Shown here in pieces: positions 25,687-34,997 of a stretch of DNA of 64,000 bases (position 1 is the first letter of the stretch; each line of letters begins with the position of its first letter). The notes below the pieces were generated by a model. The model searched no databases, had not been told where the DNA came from, and saw nothing but the letters and a program-made list of their open reading frames with translations. The position numbers and the translations under genes are program-made. This DNA comes from CAXBMB01 sp963976695 (GTDB lineage: Bacteria; Pseudomonadota; Alphaproteobacteria; Kiloniellales; DSM-21159), in NCBI GenBank assembly GCA_963976695.1, contig CAXBMB010000001.1, forward strand, positions 1 to 64,000, written 5' to 3'.

Positions 25687-27342
25687 TTAGCCGGACGGCA
25701 GTCTGTGATCCTTAAACTGCTCACGCAATTTGACTTTCTGTAGCTTGCCGGTGGCGGAGTGGGGCATGTCCGCGACAAAGACGATGTCGTCGGGAAGCCA
25801 CCATTTGGCCACCTTGGCCGCCAGATAGTCTTGGATGCTCTGCGGATCCGGCGTCTGCCCGGCCTTCGGGACGATCACCAGCAGCGGTCGTTCGTCCCAT
25901 TTTGGATGGGGCAAGCCGATCACGGCGGCTTCCTGCACGTCCGGATGGCCCATGGCGGCGTTTTCCAGATCGATCGAACTGATCCATTCGCCGCCGGATT
26001 TGATAATATCCTTGGCGCGGTCCACGATGTCCAGATAGCCGTCCTGGCTGATGGTCGCCATGTCGCCGGTGCGAAACCAGCCCTCGTCGTCGAAGGCCAC
26101 CGCGTTGGCCGCCGGGTCGTTGTAGTAGCCAGAGGTGACGGCGGCGCCGCGCACCAGCAACTCGCCCTGGGACTTTCCGTCGTGGGGTTGGCGCTGGCCG
26201 GTCTCGTCCACCAGCTTCATTTCCACCCCGAACATGCGGCGGCCCTGGCGAATTTTGTAGTCGATGCGCTCGTTCACCGGCTTGCCCGCGTAGTGGCTCG
26301 GCAGGTTGCCCAGGGTGCCCACCGGGCTCATCTCGGTCATCCCCCATCCGTGGGTCACGTCGATCTTCCAGGTCAGCTCAAAGGCCTCGACCATGGCGCG
26401 CGCCGGGGCCGAGCCGCCGATAATTACCTCCTGAAGGCAGTCGGGGGCTTGCTGGCGCTTGTCAAATTCGGCCAGCAGACCCAACCAGACCGTCGGCACG
26501 CCCCAAGCCGAGGTGACCTTTTCCTGCACCATCAGGTCGAACAGGCTGGCGCCGTCCAGCGCCGGGCCGGGAAACACAATGTTGGTGCCGGACAGCGGGC
26601 CGGTATAGGGCAGCCCCCAGGCATTGACGTGGAACAGCGGAACAACCGGCAGCACCTGGCTGGTTTGGCCAAGCTTCAGGCTGCCTTGCGACAGGATGCT
26701 GAAAGCGTGAAGCAGGTTGGAGCGATGGCTGTACAGCACCCCCTTGGGGTTGCCGGTGGTGCCGGAGGTATAGCAAAGCCCGGCGGCTTGGCGTTCATCG
26801 AACTCCGGCCAGACCCTGTCGGTTGCTTCGCCCGCGAGAATTTCCTCATAGCACAGCAGCTGCTTGCCCGCGCCGTCGCGAATTCTGCTTTCTGCCGGCA
26901 TGTGCGCGCGGTTGGTCATTACCACCACGCCTTCCAGCTTGGGAAACTGCTCAATCAGCGCCTCCACCAGCGGCAGGAAGGTTAAGTCGATGAACAGAAA
27001 GCGGTCGGCGGCGTGATTGACGATGTAGGTCACCTGCTCGCGATGGAGCCGGGGGTTCATGGTGTGGCAAATCGCGCCGATGCCGGAGATGGCGTAGTAC
27101 AGCTCCATGTGGCGATAGCCGTTCCAGGCAATCGTGCCGATCCGATCATCAAGCCGGACGCCGAGCTTTTTTTCCAGCCCATGGGCCAGTTGGACAATTC
27201 GCGCGCGCATCTGTGGATAGCTGTAGCGATGAAGATCGCCCTCCACCCGTTTGGAAACCACTTCCCGATGCGGATAGCTCTCGGCCGCATAGTCGATAAT
27301 GCTGGAAATCAACAGGGGTCGGTCCATCATCAAGCCGCGCAT
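25687..27342 (-). CDS. AMP-forming acyl-CoA synthetase (fatty-acid CoA ligase)
   Basis: A 551-residue adenylate-forming enzyme. Core motifs are all present: AGLCYTSGTTGNPKGVLYSH (P-loop), HGWGMTEMSPVG, WFRTGDMATISQDGYLDIVDR and the hinge DRAKDIIKSGGEWISS with the C-terminal lysine in ATGKLQK. The ATG at 27342 has a strong GGGAGGA site five to six bases upstream, and the preceding 130 open codons are not homologous. It resembles medium/long-chain fatty-acyl and methylmercaptopropionyl-CoA ligases; chain length cannot be read from sequence. A hairpin sits in its leader (27369-27390). No beta-oxidation genes adjoin it. Confidence 0.92.
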   Translation of the reverse strand: MRGLMMDRPLLISSIIDYAAESYPHREVVSKRVEGDLHRYSYPQMRARIVQLAHGLEKKLGVRLDDRIGTIAWNGYRHMELYYAISGIGAICHTMNPRLHREQVTYIVNHAADRFLFIDLTFLPLVEALIEQFPKLEGVVVMTNRAHMPAESRIRDGAGKQLLCYEEILAGEATDRVWPEFDERQAAGLCYTSGTTGNPKGVLYSHRSNLLHAFSILSQGSLKLGQTSQVLPVVPLFHVNAWGLPYTGPLSGTNIVFPGPALDGASLFDLMVQEKVTSAWGVPTVWLGLLAEFDKRQQAPDCLQEVIIGGSAPARAMVEAFELTWKIDVTHGWGMTEMSPVGTLGNLPSHYAGKPVNERIDYKIRQGRRMFGVEMKLVDETGQRQPHDGKSQGELLVRGAAVTSGYYNDPAANAVAFDDEGWFRTGDMATISQDGYLDIVDRAKDIIKSGGEWISSIDLENAAMGHPDVQEAAVIGLPHPKWDERPLLVIVPKAGQTPDPQSIQDYLAAKVAKWWLPDDIVFVADMPHSATGKLQKVKLREQFKDHRLPSG

Positions 27343-27649
27343 TACAGTCCTCCCTTGGCGCCTTTCGTGGGAAAAACCGGCGGTTTTCCCAGGCGGTCCG
27401 TTTTTGTTTTTCCGATCCCTGGCCGAGCGTGGAAGCGGGCGTCGCGCGCTGCCGCGCAACAGCCGGTTGACCGGGGCGGTGACGGTGAACGGCGCGGCCC
27501 AGCGCAATCCCAGGCTGTCGCCGTCTCGTTGGTCCGTCCCCGCCGTGAAAAGCATAGAAAGAAAGCTGCGGGAGGTTAACAAAAAAGGAATTCGAGGCGC
27601 GGTTTTTTGTGGGTGATCGAGGGCGAAAGCAGCGCTTGGCGCTCCGATT
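27343..27649. other. 307-base leader region of the acyl-CoA ligase gene
   Basis: No gene. It holds a hairpin at 27369-27390 (GGGAAAAACCG pairing CGGTTTTCCC, one extra A) about 27 bases before the ligase ATG, and at 27626-27643 the 18-mer GAAAGCAGCGCTTGGCGC, which recurs exactly at 50893-50910. The hairpin could be a terminator of the gene behind or a leader structure. Confidence 0.5.
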
Positions 27650-28462
27650 TTAGCTGCGCGGCGCCCGTTGCAGCAATTTGGCGGGGCGGCGCGCCCGCGC
27701 CTCGGCGAAGAGCCTCCAGGTCTGGTTGACATAGTTGGTGACGCCGTCCAGACCGGCGCAGTATTGCCGCAGATCGGGGGTCATCTCCGCCGCCACGACC
27801 TGGATCGGCTGCAGCGGATCCGGCGTGTCGAAGCGAAGGTAGAACCAAGGATCGCCCCGCCGGATGACCAGCGCTGCCGTCAGGTCGTGCCATTCGAAGG
27901 CGAACATCAACCGCCGGGGCCAGACGTCGGCGGGATAGCGTCCGCCCAGCAACAGGCCCGGCCAGGCCGGCTGAAAGAAATGGTCATAGGGCGGCATCTG
28001 GTTGATCCAGACCGGGTCGTCGGTGACGAAGCGGTACGGGGTGACGATCTGCACGACCGGACGTTGCGGGTGGCGCCAGCGCTGCTTGTCGAGCAACACC
28101 ACCAACTGGCCGAGGCGCTTTTTGCTGATGCCGCCGTCGCGGGCTTGCCCCGACGCGGCGATGGCCAGGTTTCCCTGCTTGTTCTGACCCAGCTTGAGGT
28201 TCAAATTGAAGGGACAGGGAATTTCAAAGGTCTTCGCCTCGATCTCCAGCACCGCCGGGCAGACGTTGACGCCCTTGGGGCTCGGGTCGGGCACGCGCGA
28301 CGAGGCGTCGGGCCGTTTGCTCAGCGCCCTGGGGGCGCCGTAGATGAAACCCGCCTTGCTGTCATCCACAAGCCAGCCAATTTCACAAAACCGCGACGGC
28401 GGGCGGGGGCGCGGGCTGCGCGCGCCGGGCGGCGTGGGGGCGCGGCTGATCCAACGGCTCAT
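27650..28462 (-). CDS. conserved hypothetical protein
   Basis: A 270-residue soluble protein with no signal or membrane segment. After a Pro/Arg-rich start it reads CEIGWLVDDSKAGFIYGAP, CPAVLEIEAKTFEIPCPFNLNLKLGQN, PVVQIVTPYRFVTDDPVWINQMPPY, WPGLLLGGRYPADVWPRRLMFAFEWHD and GDPWFYLRFDTPD. The Trp/Pro-rich, beta-strand-like pattern resembles DUF6065-type proteins found near glycan and oxygenase genes, but this is a weak impression and the function is unknown. The ATG at 28462 has GGGAGG about 11 bases upstream. The reading continues behind the acyl-CoA ligase on the same strand. Confidence 0.7.
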   Translation of the reverse strand: MSRWISRAPTPPGARSPRPRPPSRFCEIGWLVDDSKAGFIYGAPRALSKRPDASSRVPDPSPKGVNVCPAVLEIEAKTFEIPCPFNLNLKLGQNKQGNLAIAASGQARDGGISKKRLGQLVVLLDKQRWRHPQRPVVQIVTPYRFVTDDPVWINQMPPYDHFFQPAWPGLLLGGRYPADVWPRRLMFAFEWHDLTAALVIRRGDPWFYLRFDTPDPLQPIQVVAAEMTPDLRQYCAGLDGVTNYVNQTWRLFAEARARRPAKLLQRAPRS

Positions 28463-28699
28463 TGTAAGAGACACCTCCCGAAGTTCTGGCGCGTGATCGA
28501 CCGGCGGTCGGGGCTTGGCAAGGATCGGCATCCGCGCCGCCCTGTTGTCGACCGTTGGGTCGTTTCCTGCCTTTATCTTTACCAGCCCCGTCGCGGCGGA
28601 ACCAAGCAAGAAGCGGTGCGGAAACCCCCTCCGCCTTTTGCTTGTTGGGTCAAAATAGTGGACCCTTGGCTGGAAAAAGGGCGAAAGAGGATAGCTGCG

Positions 28700-29254
28700 A
28701 TGTCGGAAAAATCAGGCAAGAGTCCATCTTTTCAACAGATTGTCCCGCCGGGCGACACCGTTGCCCGCGCGGTCTGCGCCGATTGCGGCTTCATTCACTA
28801 CCAAAACCCCAGGGTGGTGGTCGGGTCGGTGGCCACCTGGCAGGCAAAGATTCTGCTCTGCCGCCGCGCCATCGAACCGCGCCGGGGCTATTGGACCTTG
28901 CCCGCCGGTTATCTGGAGCTGGGGGAAAGTCCGGAAAGCGGGGCCCGGCGCGAGGCGCGCGAGGAAGCTTGCACCGAGCTGCTGATCGACCAACTGTTGG
29001 CGGTCTACAGCATCGAGCGCCTATCCCAGGTCCAATTGATCTATCGCGCCAGACTGGCGGAGGAAAGCTATGGCGTCGGCGAAGAAAGCCTGGAGGTGGC
29101 GCTGTTCGACTGGGCGGACATTCCCTGGCCCGACCTTGCCTTTCCTTCCGTTCACTGGGCGCTGGGTCACCACCGCGACAGCCTGTCGTTGGCCGCCTTC
29201 GCGCCCTTTCGCAATCCGGCGTCGCGGGTCGGCGACATGGCGGAACTGCCCTGA
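28700..29254 (+). CDS. Nudix hydrolase with N-terminal zinc-ribbon-like segment
   Basis: A 184-residue Nudix enzyme. The Nudix box GX5EX7REUXEEXGU is matched by GYLELGESPESGARREAREEA and LxV-type residues after it. The N-terminus CADCGFIHYQNPRVVVGSV is the short zinc-ribbon lead seen in ADP-ribose/NADH pyrophosphatase-like members. The ATG at 28700 follows AGAGGATAG. Likely substrates are nucleoside diphosphate linked compounds; the specific one is unknown. It is convergent with the EamA gene. Confidence 0.9.
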   Translation: MSEKSGKSPSFQQIVPPGDTVARAVCADCGFIHYQNPRVVVGSVATWQAKILLCRRAIEPRRGYWTLPAGYLELGESPESGARREAREEACTELLIDQLLAVYSIERLSQVQLIYRARLAEESYGVGEESLEVALFDWADIPWPDLAFPSVHWALGHHRDSLSLAAFAPFRNPASRVGDMAELP

Positions 29255-29281
29255 CCCGCGCCGCCGCCTTACATCACAGCG

Positions 29282-30136
29282 CTAGCCGTTGAATTGCAGC
29301 AGCACCGCCCCGCCGGCGACAAGCCCGGCGGCGGCGATGCGCTTGTGGCCGAAGGGCTCGCGCAGCAGGAAGCAGCCCATGGCGGCGGCAAACAACACCG
29401 AGGTTTCCCGCAGCGCCACGACCTGCGCCATGGGGGCGATGGAAAGCGCCCAAATTACGATGCCGTAAGCCGACCCGGCCACCAGACCGCCGGACAGACC
29501 CTTGGCCAGATAGGGCTGGAAAGACTGCCGGATTCTGCCGCGCCGCCGCCAGCAGGTAAAGGCCAGCAGCGGCAGGCCCTCCAGCGCGAACAGCCAGGCG
29601 ATATAGGTGTAGGCGTCGCCCGAGACCCGCACCCCCAGGCCGTCGGTGAGCGTGTAGGAGGCGATGGAAAGGCCGGTCAACAGCGCCAGGGGCACCGCCA
29701 ACTTGCTGTCGCCTTCTCTGAGCGGGGTTCCCTTTTTCCGCCAGGCCAGACTGAAAATTCCCAGGCTGACAATGGCCACGCCCAGAAGTTCGCCGGCGGT
29801 TTTGTTTTCCCCGGCCAAGAACCACGCGCCCACCGCGACCAGCAAGGGCGCCGAACCGCGGGCGATGGGATAGACCAGGGACAGATCGCCGTGCTTGTAG
29901 GCCGAGACCAACAGGCCGTAGTAGGTGAAGTGCAACAGGGTCGACAACATCAGCCAAGGCACGGCTTCCCAGGCCAGCGCCGGCAAGAACAGCAGGGCCG
30001 GCAACCCGATCAGGGACGGCGCCAGGATGATCAAGGTCTGCATGACCAACTTGTCGCCGCCGGATTTCATCAGGGCGTTCCAACTAGCGTGGAAGACCGC
30101 AGCCAACAGCACCAGCGTAAAGATAAATGGATCCAT
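29282..30136 (-). CDS. EamA-family (DMT superfamily) transporter
   Basis: A 284-residue membrane protein with about ten hydrophobic helices in two EamA repeats: first from FIFTLVLLAAVFHASWNALMKSG to PLLVAVGAWFLAGENKTAGELL, second from YTLTDGLGVRVSGDAYTYIA to ETSVLFAAAMGCFLLREPFG. Family members export amino acids or other metabolites; the substrate is unknown. The ATG at 30136 places the first helix at the N-terminus; open sequence upstream lacks similarity. Beyond its start lies a 436-base gap containing an AT-rich stretch and a repeat. Confidence 0.88.
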   Translation of the reverse strand: MDPFIFTLVLLAAVFHASWNALMKSGGDKLVMQTLIILAPSLIGLPALLFLPALAWEAVPWLMLSTLLHFTYYGLLVSAYKHGDLSLVYPIARGSAPLLVAVGAWFLAGENKTAGELLGVAIVSLGIFSLAWRKKGTPLREGDSKLAVPLALLTGLSIASYTLTDGLGVRVSGDAYTYIAWLFALEGLPLLAFTCWRRRGRIRQSFQPYLAKGLSGGLVAGSAYGIVIWALSIAPMAQVVALRETSVLFAAAMGCFLLREPFGHKRIAAAGLVAGGAVLLQFNG

Positions 30137-30572
30137 GGCATGTTCCGGCGAAAGGGTCTGTTGCAGAAAAATCAAGGTCTTGCCGAAAGCGCAAGCGGTG
30201 CTCGGGCGGGTTGACCGGGCCTTTCTTTCGCGACGACTGTCGCCGACCTTGCCGGGCAAGCCGGGCCGGATGGGACAGGGGTCTTCGCTTCATTCGACGG
30301 TGAAGATCGGGTGACGCGGTCGCGCTGCTTGGCGGGACGAGAGAAACAGGCTGGATCAGGCAGCGGTTAACCTGGCACGTCGGCGCTCAGAAATCAAGAT
30401 AACTTATTGAAGTTAAATAACTTTATATCCCTATAACCCAAACTGTCGAAACCAGCCCCACCGCCGGCCGCCGCCGGCCGTTCAAATCCGGTTAACGCAT
30501 GATCGACCGATCGCCGCCGGCGTGGCGGTTTAAACCGGATCTTGCGATGATGTCCGGTAAACCGATCCGGCG
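30137..30572. other. 436-base intergenic gap with an AT-rich patch
   Basis: No gene. At about 30388-30440 the DNA turns sharply AT-rich (ATAACTTATTGAAGTTAAAT and on), including the palindrome AAGTTA-AA-TAACTT and two direct ATAACTT copies 20 bases apart. At 30525-30570 lies a degraded copy of the dispersed palindrome. Any promoter for the EamA gene would be here. Confidence 0.5.
30525..30570. repeat. dispersed palindromic repeat, copy D (diverged)
   Basis: Reads GGCGGTTTAAACCGGATC, a middle CTTGCGATGAT, then GTCCGGTAAACCGATCCGG. The two GTTTAAACCG-type arms face each other and the right one matches the CCGATCCG end of the other copies. It lies just before the stop of the Hpt protein gene. 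Confidence 0.55.
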
Positions 30573-31358
30573 CTAGATAATGCCGCAGTCATGCAGCAGG
30601 GTCGCCAGCTCGTCGTCCAGGGTTTTTCCCAGCCGAAGGATCGGCACGTCCGGCGGCAGAGTTCGCAGGCTGGGATGGGCCCGCGCGTAGGAGGTGAGCA
30701 CCGCGACATTGAGTTTCTTGGTGCTGTCCATGGCCCGCAGCGCGCGCACGAAATCGATACCGCCAAGCGGGTGCATCTCCACCGGCGTGATGATCAGGTC
30801 GGGTCGGGCGCGAATGGCGATTTCAAACGCGTCCCAGGGGGTGGAAACCTGGGTGACCCGGTATCCCAGGGCGCCAAGTTCGCGAGAGAGAAACAGGCCG
30901 ATCGACTTGGCCGGAATGGCCAACAGGATTTCGACGGACTTTTCCGGACCGCTGGCGAAGGCGACGCCACTTTTCGCGCGGGGCAGCTGCCGGACCAGAT
31001 TGGCGGTGCTTTCCTCGCTCAACTCTTCGCCCGCGGCCATCAGATCGGCCATGAAATCGCTGAACACCAGCAGGTCGTTAATCTGCGGTTGGCCGATCTC
31101 GATCCGCCCGGTGAGGTAATCCTCCATGCGGTGCGACAGGAGTGTGATGGTCGGAAACCCGAAGGCCGCGCCCATGCCCTTGAGATTGTGCAACTCGCGG
31201 TGCAGTGAAATCAGCGCGTCGCCCCGGATCGGCAGCGGCCCGGCCAGCACGCTTTGAATTGTCAGCAGGCGCTCCAAGGCGTCATCAACGAATTCCTGAC
31301 GCAGTTGCGCCAGGATGCTGTCGTGGTGATGGTCGCTGTTGGCGGGAAATGACGTCAT
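30573..31358 (-). CDS. Hpt domain protein with C-terminal degenerate receiver
   Basis: A 261-residue signalling protein. The N-terminal histidine phosphotransfer domain has HRELHNLKGMGAAFGF with the phosphorylatable His57 in HNLKG. Residues about 145-261 resemble a response-regulator receiver (AIPAKSIGLFLSRELGALGYRV to VLTSYARAHPSL to RLGKTLDDELATLL), but the phospho-acceptor position reads IITPVEM, without the usual aspartate, and the N-terminal acidic pair is missing; the conserved Lys and Thr remain. It is thus a probable pseudo-receiver. No sensor kinase is adjacent. The start at 31358 has no strong ribosome-binding site; a TTG at 31421 is less likely. Confidence 0.72.
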   Translation of the reverse strand: MTSFPANSDHHHDSILAQLRQEFVDDALERLLTIQSVLAGPLPIRGDALISLHRELHNLKGMGAAFGFPTITLLSHRMEDYLTGRIEIGQPQINDLLVFSDFMADLMAAGEELSEESTANLVRQLPRAKSGVAFASGPEKSVEILLAIPAKSIGLFLSRELGALGYRVTQVSTPWDAFEIAIRARPDLIITPVEMHPLGGIDFVRALRAMDSTKKLNVAVLTSYARAHPSLRTLPPDVPILRLGKTLDDELATLLHDCGII

Positions 31359-31586
31359 GGGGCGCACCAGAGTGAAATTCGCGAGGGCTATTGCGGCGAG
31401 ACTGCAAAGCTGTTGGCCCAAAGCCAGCCTGAGATCAACGCCGCTTGTGGTCGCAGGGCGGGCCGCCGCGCGCCGGGCGAGCGGAACAGAAGCGTCGATC
31501 AGCGGGAACGGTCAAACCGCCAGCCTCACAAGGCTTAGGCAGGGTGCGGGCACAGGGGGTCGGGCACAACAGGGGTCACGCCGGGT

Positions 31587-32516
31587 TCAGGACAGCCCCA
31601 TCAGACTGCGGGCGAAGGCGGTGGCCTCGAAGGGCCGCAGATCCTCGGAGCCTTCACCAACGCCGATGGCATGCACCGGCAACCCCTGCGCCTCGGCCAG
31701 CGCAACCAGCACGCCGCCGCGCGCCGAACCGTCCAGCTTGGTCAGCACCAGGCCGGAGATCGAGACCAAATCCCGGAATGTCGCCACCTGCTGCAAGGCG
31801 TTTTGACCGGTGGTGGCATCCAACACCAGCACCACGTCGTGGGGGGCCTGGGGATCCAGCTTTTTGATCACCCGAATGATCTTGGCCAGTTCGGCCATCA
31901 GGTTGGATTTGTTGTGCAGTCGCCCGGCGGTGTCGATCAGCAAGAGATCGGTCTGGTTGGCGCGCGCCTTTTCGAAAGCGTCGTAGGCCAAGCCGGCCGC
32001 ATCGCCGCCCTGCTTCCCGCTGACCACCTGGCAGCCGGTGCGCTCGCCCCAGAGTTGCAGTTGCTCAATGGCGGCCGCGCGGAAGGTATCGCCGGCCGCC
32101 AGCATCACCTTAAGTCCGGCATCGGAATGGTGTTTCGCCAGCTTGCCGATGGTGGTGGTCTTGCCCGAGCCATTGACGCCGACCATCAGCACGACGTGGG
32201 GTTTGCGCGCCGCCTCGATCTTCAAGGGCAGGGTCACCGGCGTCAGGATCTTGGCGATATCGGCGGCCAGCGCCTCGCGCACCTCGAGTGGCTCCACATC
32301 CTTGTTGAAGCGGGTGCGGGCCAGTTCTTGAGTCAATTTGGCGGCGGTCGTCACGCCCAGATCGGCGGTGATCAGCAGCTCCTCAAGTTCCTCCAGGGCC
32401 TGTTCATCCAGCTTACGCTTGGTGAAGATCCCCGTTATCCCATCGCTGATTTTCGATGACGACCGGGTCAAGCCCGATTTCAGCCGCGACAGCCACCCCA
32501 CTTTGGATTCACTCAC
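31587..32516 (-). CDS. ftsY: signal recognition particle receptor FtsY
   Basis: The membrane-associated SRP GTPase that docks ribosome-nascent chain complexes. The 309-residue protein has the NG domains only, without a long acidic A domain: helical N (LDEQALEELEELLITADLGV), then G1 GVNGSGKTTTIGKLA, DTAGRLHNKSNLM, and TKLDGSARGGVL. The GTG at 32516 follows GAGG about 9 bases upstream and gives VSESKVGWLSRLKSGL; a TTG at 32558 would add 14 residues. Order dapF-mtaB-ftsY is the usual alphaproteobacterial cluster. Confidence 0.95.
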   Translation of the reverse strand: MSESKVGWLSRLKSGLTRSSSKISDGITGIFTKRKLDEQALEELEELLITADLGVTTAAKLTQELARTRFNKDVEPLEVREALAADIAKILTPVTLPLKIEAARKPHVVLMVGVNGSGKTTTIGKLAKHHSDAGLKVMLAAGDTFRAAAIEQLQLWGERTGCQVVSGKQGGDAAGLAYDAFEKARANQTDLLLIDTAGRLHNKSNLMAELAKIIRVIKKLDPQAPHDVVLVLDATTGQNALQQVATFRDLVSISGLVLTKLDGSARGGVLVALAEAQGLPVHAIGVGEGSEDLRPFEATAFARSLMGLS

Positions 32517-32643
32517 CCGTTTTGCCTCGTCCTTGCCAGGCCACGCCGCCGCACGCAAAACCGATTTCAGCCGCGGCAGGTGGTCAATCTATATAAGTCG
32601 TTCGCGTCGTCCGCCAACGCCGGTTGTCAACGGTGACGGGTTG

Positions 32644-33921
32644 CTATGGTTGGCTGCCGGCGCCGTACAGCTTGCCGTTCTTCGCGGCCACAATCCGGGT
32701 GGTCTTGATCTCGCCGATCCGGCCGTCCAGCACCACCGGCGCGAAGTGCGCGCTGCGCCCCAGACCGGCATCTTCGACCAACACCGCCAGATCACGGCCG
32801 ACACAGCTTTCCAGGAACCTGTCAGCGGCCCTGTCCCCCTCGATCCGCAGCCGCGCCGCGCGTTCCTTGCGCGTCGGCTTGGCGATGGCGGGCATGCGCG
32901 CCGCCGGCGTGCCCTGGCGTTCGGAGTAGGGAAAGACATGCAGCCAGGTGAGGTCGGCTTCCGCCACCAGATGGAGCGTATTGAGAAACATTTCCTCGGT
33001 TTCCGTCGGGAAGCCGGCGATGATGTCGGCGCCGAACACCACATCGGGCCGCAACCGCCGGGCTTTCCGGCACAGCTTGAGCACGTCATCGCGCAGATGG
33101 CGGCGCTTCATGCGCTTAAGGATCATATCGTCGCCGGCCTGCACCGACAGGTGCAGGTGCGGCATCACGCGCGGTTCCTCCGCCAGCAGCCGGAAGAAGT
33201 CCTCGTCCAGTTCGACCGGGTCGACGGAAGACAGCCGCAAGCGCGGCAACTCCGGCACCAAAGCCAGCAGGCGACGGATCATTTGGCCCAGGCTGGGCTG
33301 CCCCGGCAGATCTGGGCCATAGGAGGTGATGTCCACCCCGCTGAGCACGACCTCTTGCACGCCGCCGGCCACCAGGGTGCGAACCTGGGTGACGATCTCG
33401 CCCATCGGCACGGAGCGGCTCGGTCCCCGGCCAAAGGGAATGATGCAGAAAGTGCAGCGGTGGTCGCAGCCCTGCTGCACCTCGATAAAGGCGCGGGTTT
33501 TTTCCTGAAAGCCCTCAATTAGATGGCCGGCGGTTTCCCGCGCCGACATGATGTCGTTGACCACGACGCGGGGCACGCCCTGGGGGGCGAAGCTGGCCTT
33601 GTCCATCTTGTCCAAATTGCCCAACACCCGATCCACCTCGGGCATGGCGGCGTAGCGGTCGGGGTCGATCTGCACCGCGCAGCCGGTGACAATGACCTGG
33701 GCGTCGGGGTGGTCGCGGCGGGCCTTGCGCACGGCCTGGCGGAACTGCCGCTCCGCTTCCGCCGTCACCGCGCAGGAGTTCAAGATGACCGCGTTTTCCA
33801 GCCCGGCTTCGCGGGCATTCTGGCGCATCACCTCGGACTCGAAGGCATTGAGCCGACACCCGAAGGTGACAAGCTTGGCCGCCGCCAACGCCGGCTGTTG
33901 ATCCTGGGTCTTGCTGGACAT
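32644..33921 (-). CDS. mtaB: tRNA t6A37 methylthiotransferase MtaB
   Basis: Radical SAM enzyme that adds a methylthio group to t6A37 of tRNA. The 425-residue protein has the UPF0004 cluster cysteines Cys22 (TFGCRLN), Cys50 (NSCAVT) and Cys81 (VTGCAVQ), the radical SAM motif GCDHRCTFC (Cys152, Cys156, Cys159) and a C-terminal TRAM-like region. The CRLNAFESE and NSCAVTAEAERQ variants are typical of MtaB rather than MiaB or RimO. The ATG at 33921 is preferred over a TTG at 33951. It lies between dapF and ftsY on the same strand. Confidence 0.93.
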   Translation of the reverse strand: MSSKTQDQQPALAAAKLVTFGCRLNAFESEVMRQNAREAGLENAVILNSCAVTAEAERQFRQAVRKARRDHPDAQVIVTGCAVQIDPDRYAAMPEVDRVLGNLDKMDKASFAPQGVPRVVVNDIMSARETAGHLIEGFQEKTRAFIEVQQGCDHRCTFCIIPFGRGPSRSVPMGEIVTQVRTLVAGGVQEVVLSGVDITSYGPDLPGQPSLGQMIRRLLALVPELPRLRLSSVDPVELDEDFFRLLAEEPRVMPHLHLSVQAGDDMILKRMKRRHLRDDVLKLCRKARRLRPDVVFGADIIAGFPTETEEMFLNTLHLVAEADLTWLHVFPYSERQGTPAARMPAIAKPTRKERAARLRIEGDRAADRFLESCVGRDLAVLVEDAGLGRSAHFAPVVLDGRIGEIKTTRIVAAKNGKLYGAGSQP

Positions 33922-34029
33922 GGCCCGGGTTATAGGTCCAGTGGACCGCAACTGTCCACCACAAGCTCACGATGGCAGGCCTGCTTTGATCGGAGGGCTG
34001 TCGCGGCCGCGCCGACCGGCGTCGCCACG

Positions 34030-34899
34030 TCAGGCCAGCAGGCTGGGGTCCAGGTCGCCGACGAAGGCGGTGGCGACAGGCCCGGTCATCAGCACATGGC
34101 CGTCCTGTTCGCGCCACTCCATCCAAAGGCTGCCGCCGGGCTGATCGACGCGCGCCTTGCGGTTGGCCACCCCGCGCCGCACCGCCGCGACGATCGCCGC
34201 ACAGGCGCCGCTGCCGCTGGCCAGGGTCAGGCCCGCGCCACGCTCCCAGATGCGCTGCTTGAGGTGGTCGCGCGACAGCGGCTGGACCAGTTGAACGTTG
34301 GTGCGCTCGGGATAGAGTTTGTCATGCTCGATCAGCGGCCCCAGCTGTTCCAGCGGAAGGTCGAAGAGATCGGCCGCCGGATCCTCGATAATGAACACCG
34401 CGTGCGGGTTGCCGACCGACAGGGCCGTGGGATCGCGTAGCGGACCGACCGACAGGTCCAGCTTTAAGGTGTTCATTTCATAGGCCAGCGGAACCTCATC
34501 CCAGGCCAGATAGGCCGGTCCCATGTCGACGGTAATCAGGCCGTTCTCGGCGGCCCGGCAGGCAAGATTGCCGTTCAGGGTGCGAATAACCGCCTGGCGC
34601 TTGCCGCTCTCGGCAAACAGCAGCCAAGCCACGCAACGGGTGGCGTTGCCACAGGCCCCGGCTTCGCTGCCGTCGCTGTTGTAAATCCGCATGAAAAGAT
34701 CGGCGTCCTGATCGCCGGCCCGGGACCGATCGGGGTCAAGCGCTTCCATCACGATAACCTGGTCGCAGCCGACCCCTTGATGCCGGTCGGCAATGGCGGC
34801 CGCCTGGCGGGCGGTGAGGGGAAAGGGGCGCTGACGGGCGTCGACGATGACAAAGTCGTTGCCCAGGCCGTGCATTTTGCGAAAGGGAAATCTGCTCAT
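34030..34899 (-). CDS. dapF: diaminopimelate epimerase DapF
   Basis: Converts LL-DAP to meso-DAP for lysine and peptidoglycan synthesis. The 289-residue protein has both catalytic cysteines: Cys83 in EAGACGNATRCV and Cys233 in LASGSGACAAIVA, plus the N-terminal KMHGLGNDFVIVD. The ATG at 34899 gives the standard start. It is the upstream gene of the dapF-mtaB-ftsY group; gaps to mtaB are about 108 bases. Confidence 0.96.
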   Translation of the reverse strand: MSRFPFRKMHGLGNDFVIVDARQRPFPLTARQAAAIADRHQGVGCDQVIVMEALDPDRSRAGDQDADLFMRIYNSDGSEAGACGNATRCVAWLLFAESGKRQAVIRTLNGNLACRAAENGLITVDMGPAYLAWDEVPLAYEMNTLKLDLSVGPLRDPTALSVGNPHAVFIIEDPAADLFDLPLEQLGPLIEHDKLYPERTNVQLVQPLSRDHLKQRIWERGAGLTLASGSGACAAIVAAVRRGVANRKARVDQPGGSLWMEWREQDGHVLMTGPVATAFVGDLDPSLLA

Positions 34900-34997
34900 G
34901 TCTGGGGTTATAGGGCGGCCCGCCGATCAGGTCCAGCGTCTGCGTGCCGCCGGGTTGCGCCGGGTTGCGCCGGTCGCCCGCGCCGCCCGCGCGCCTG

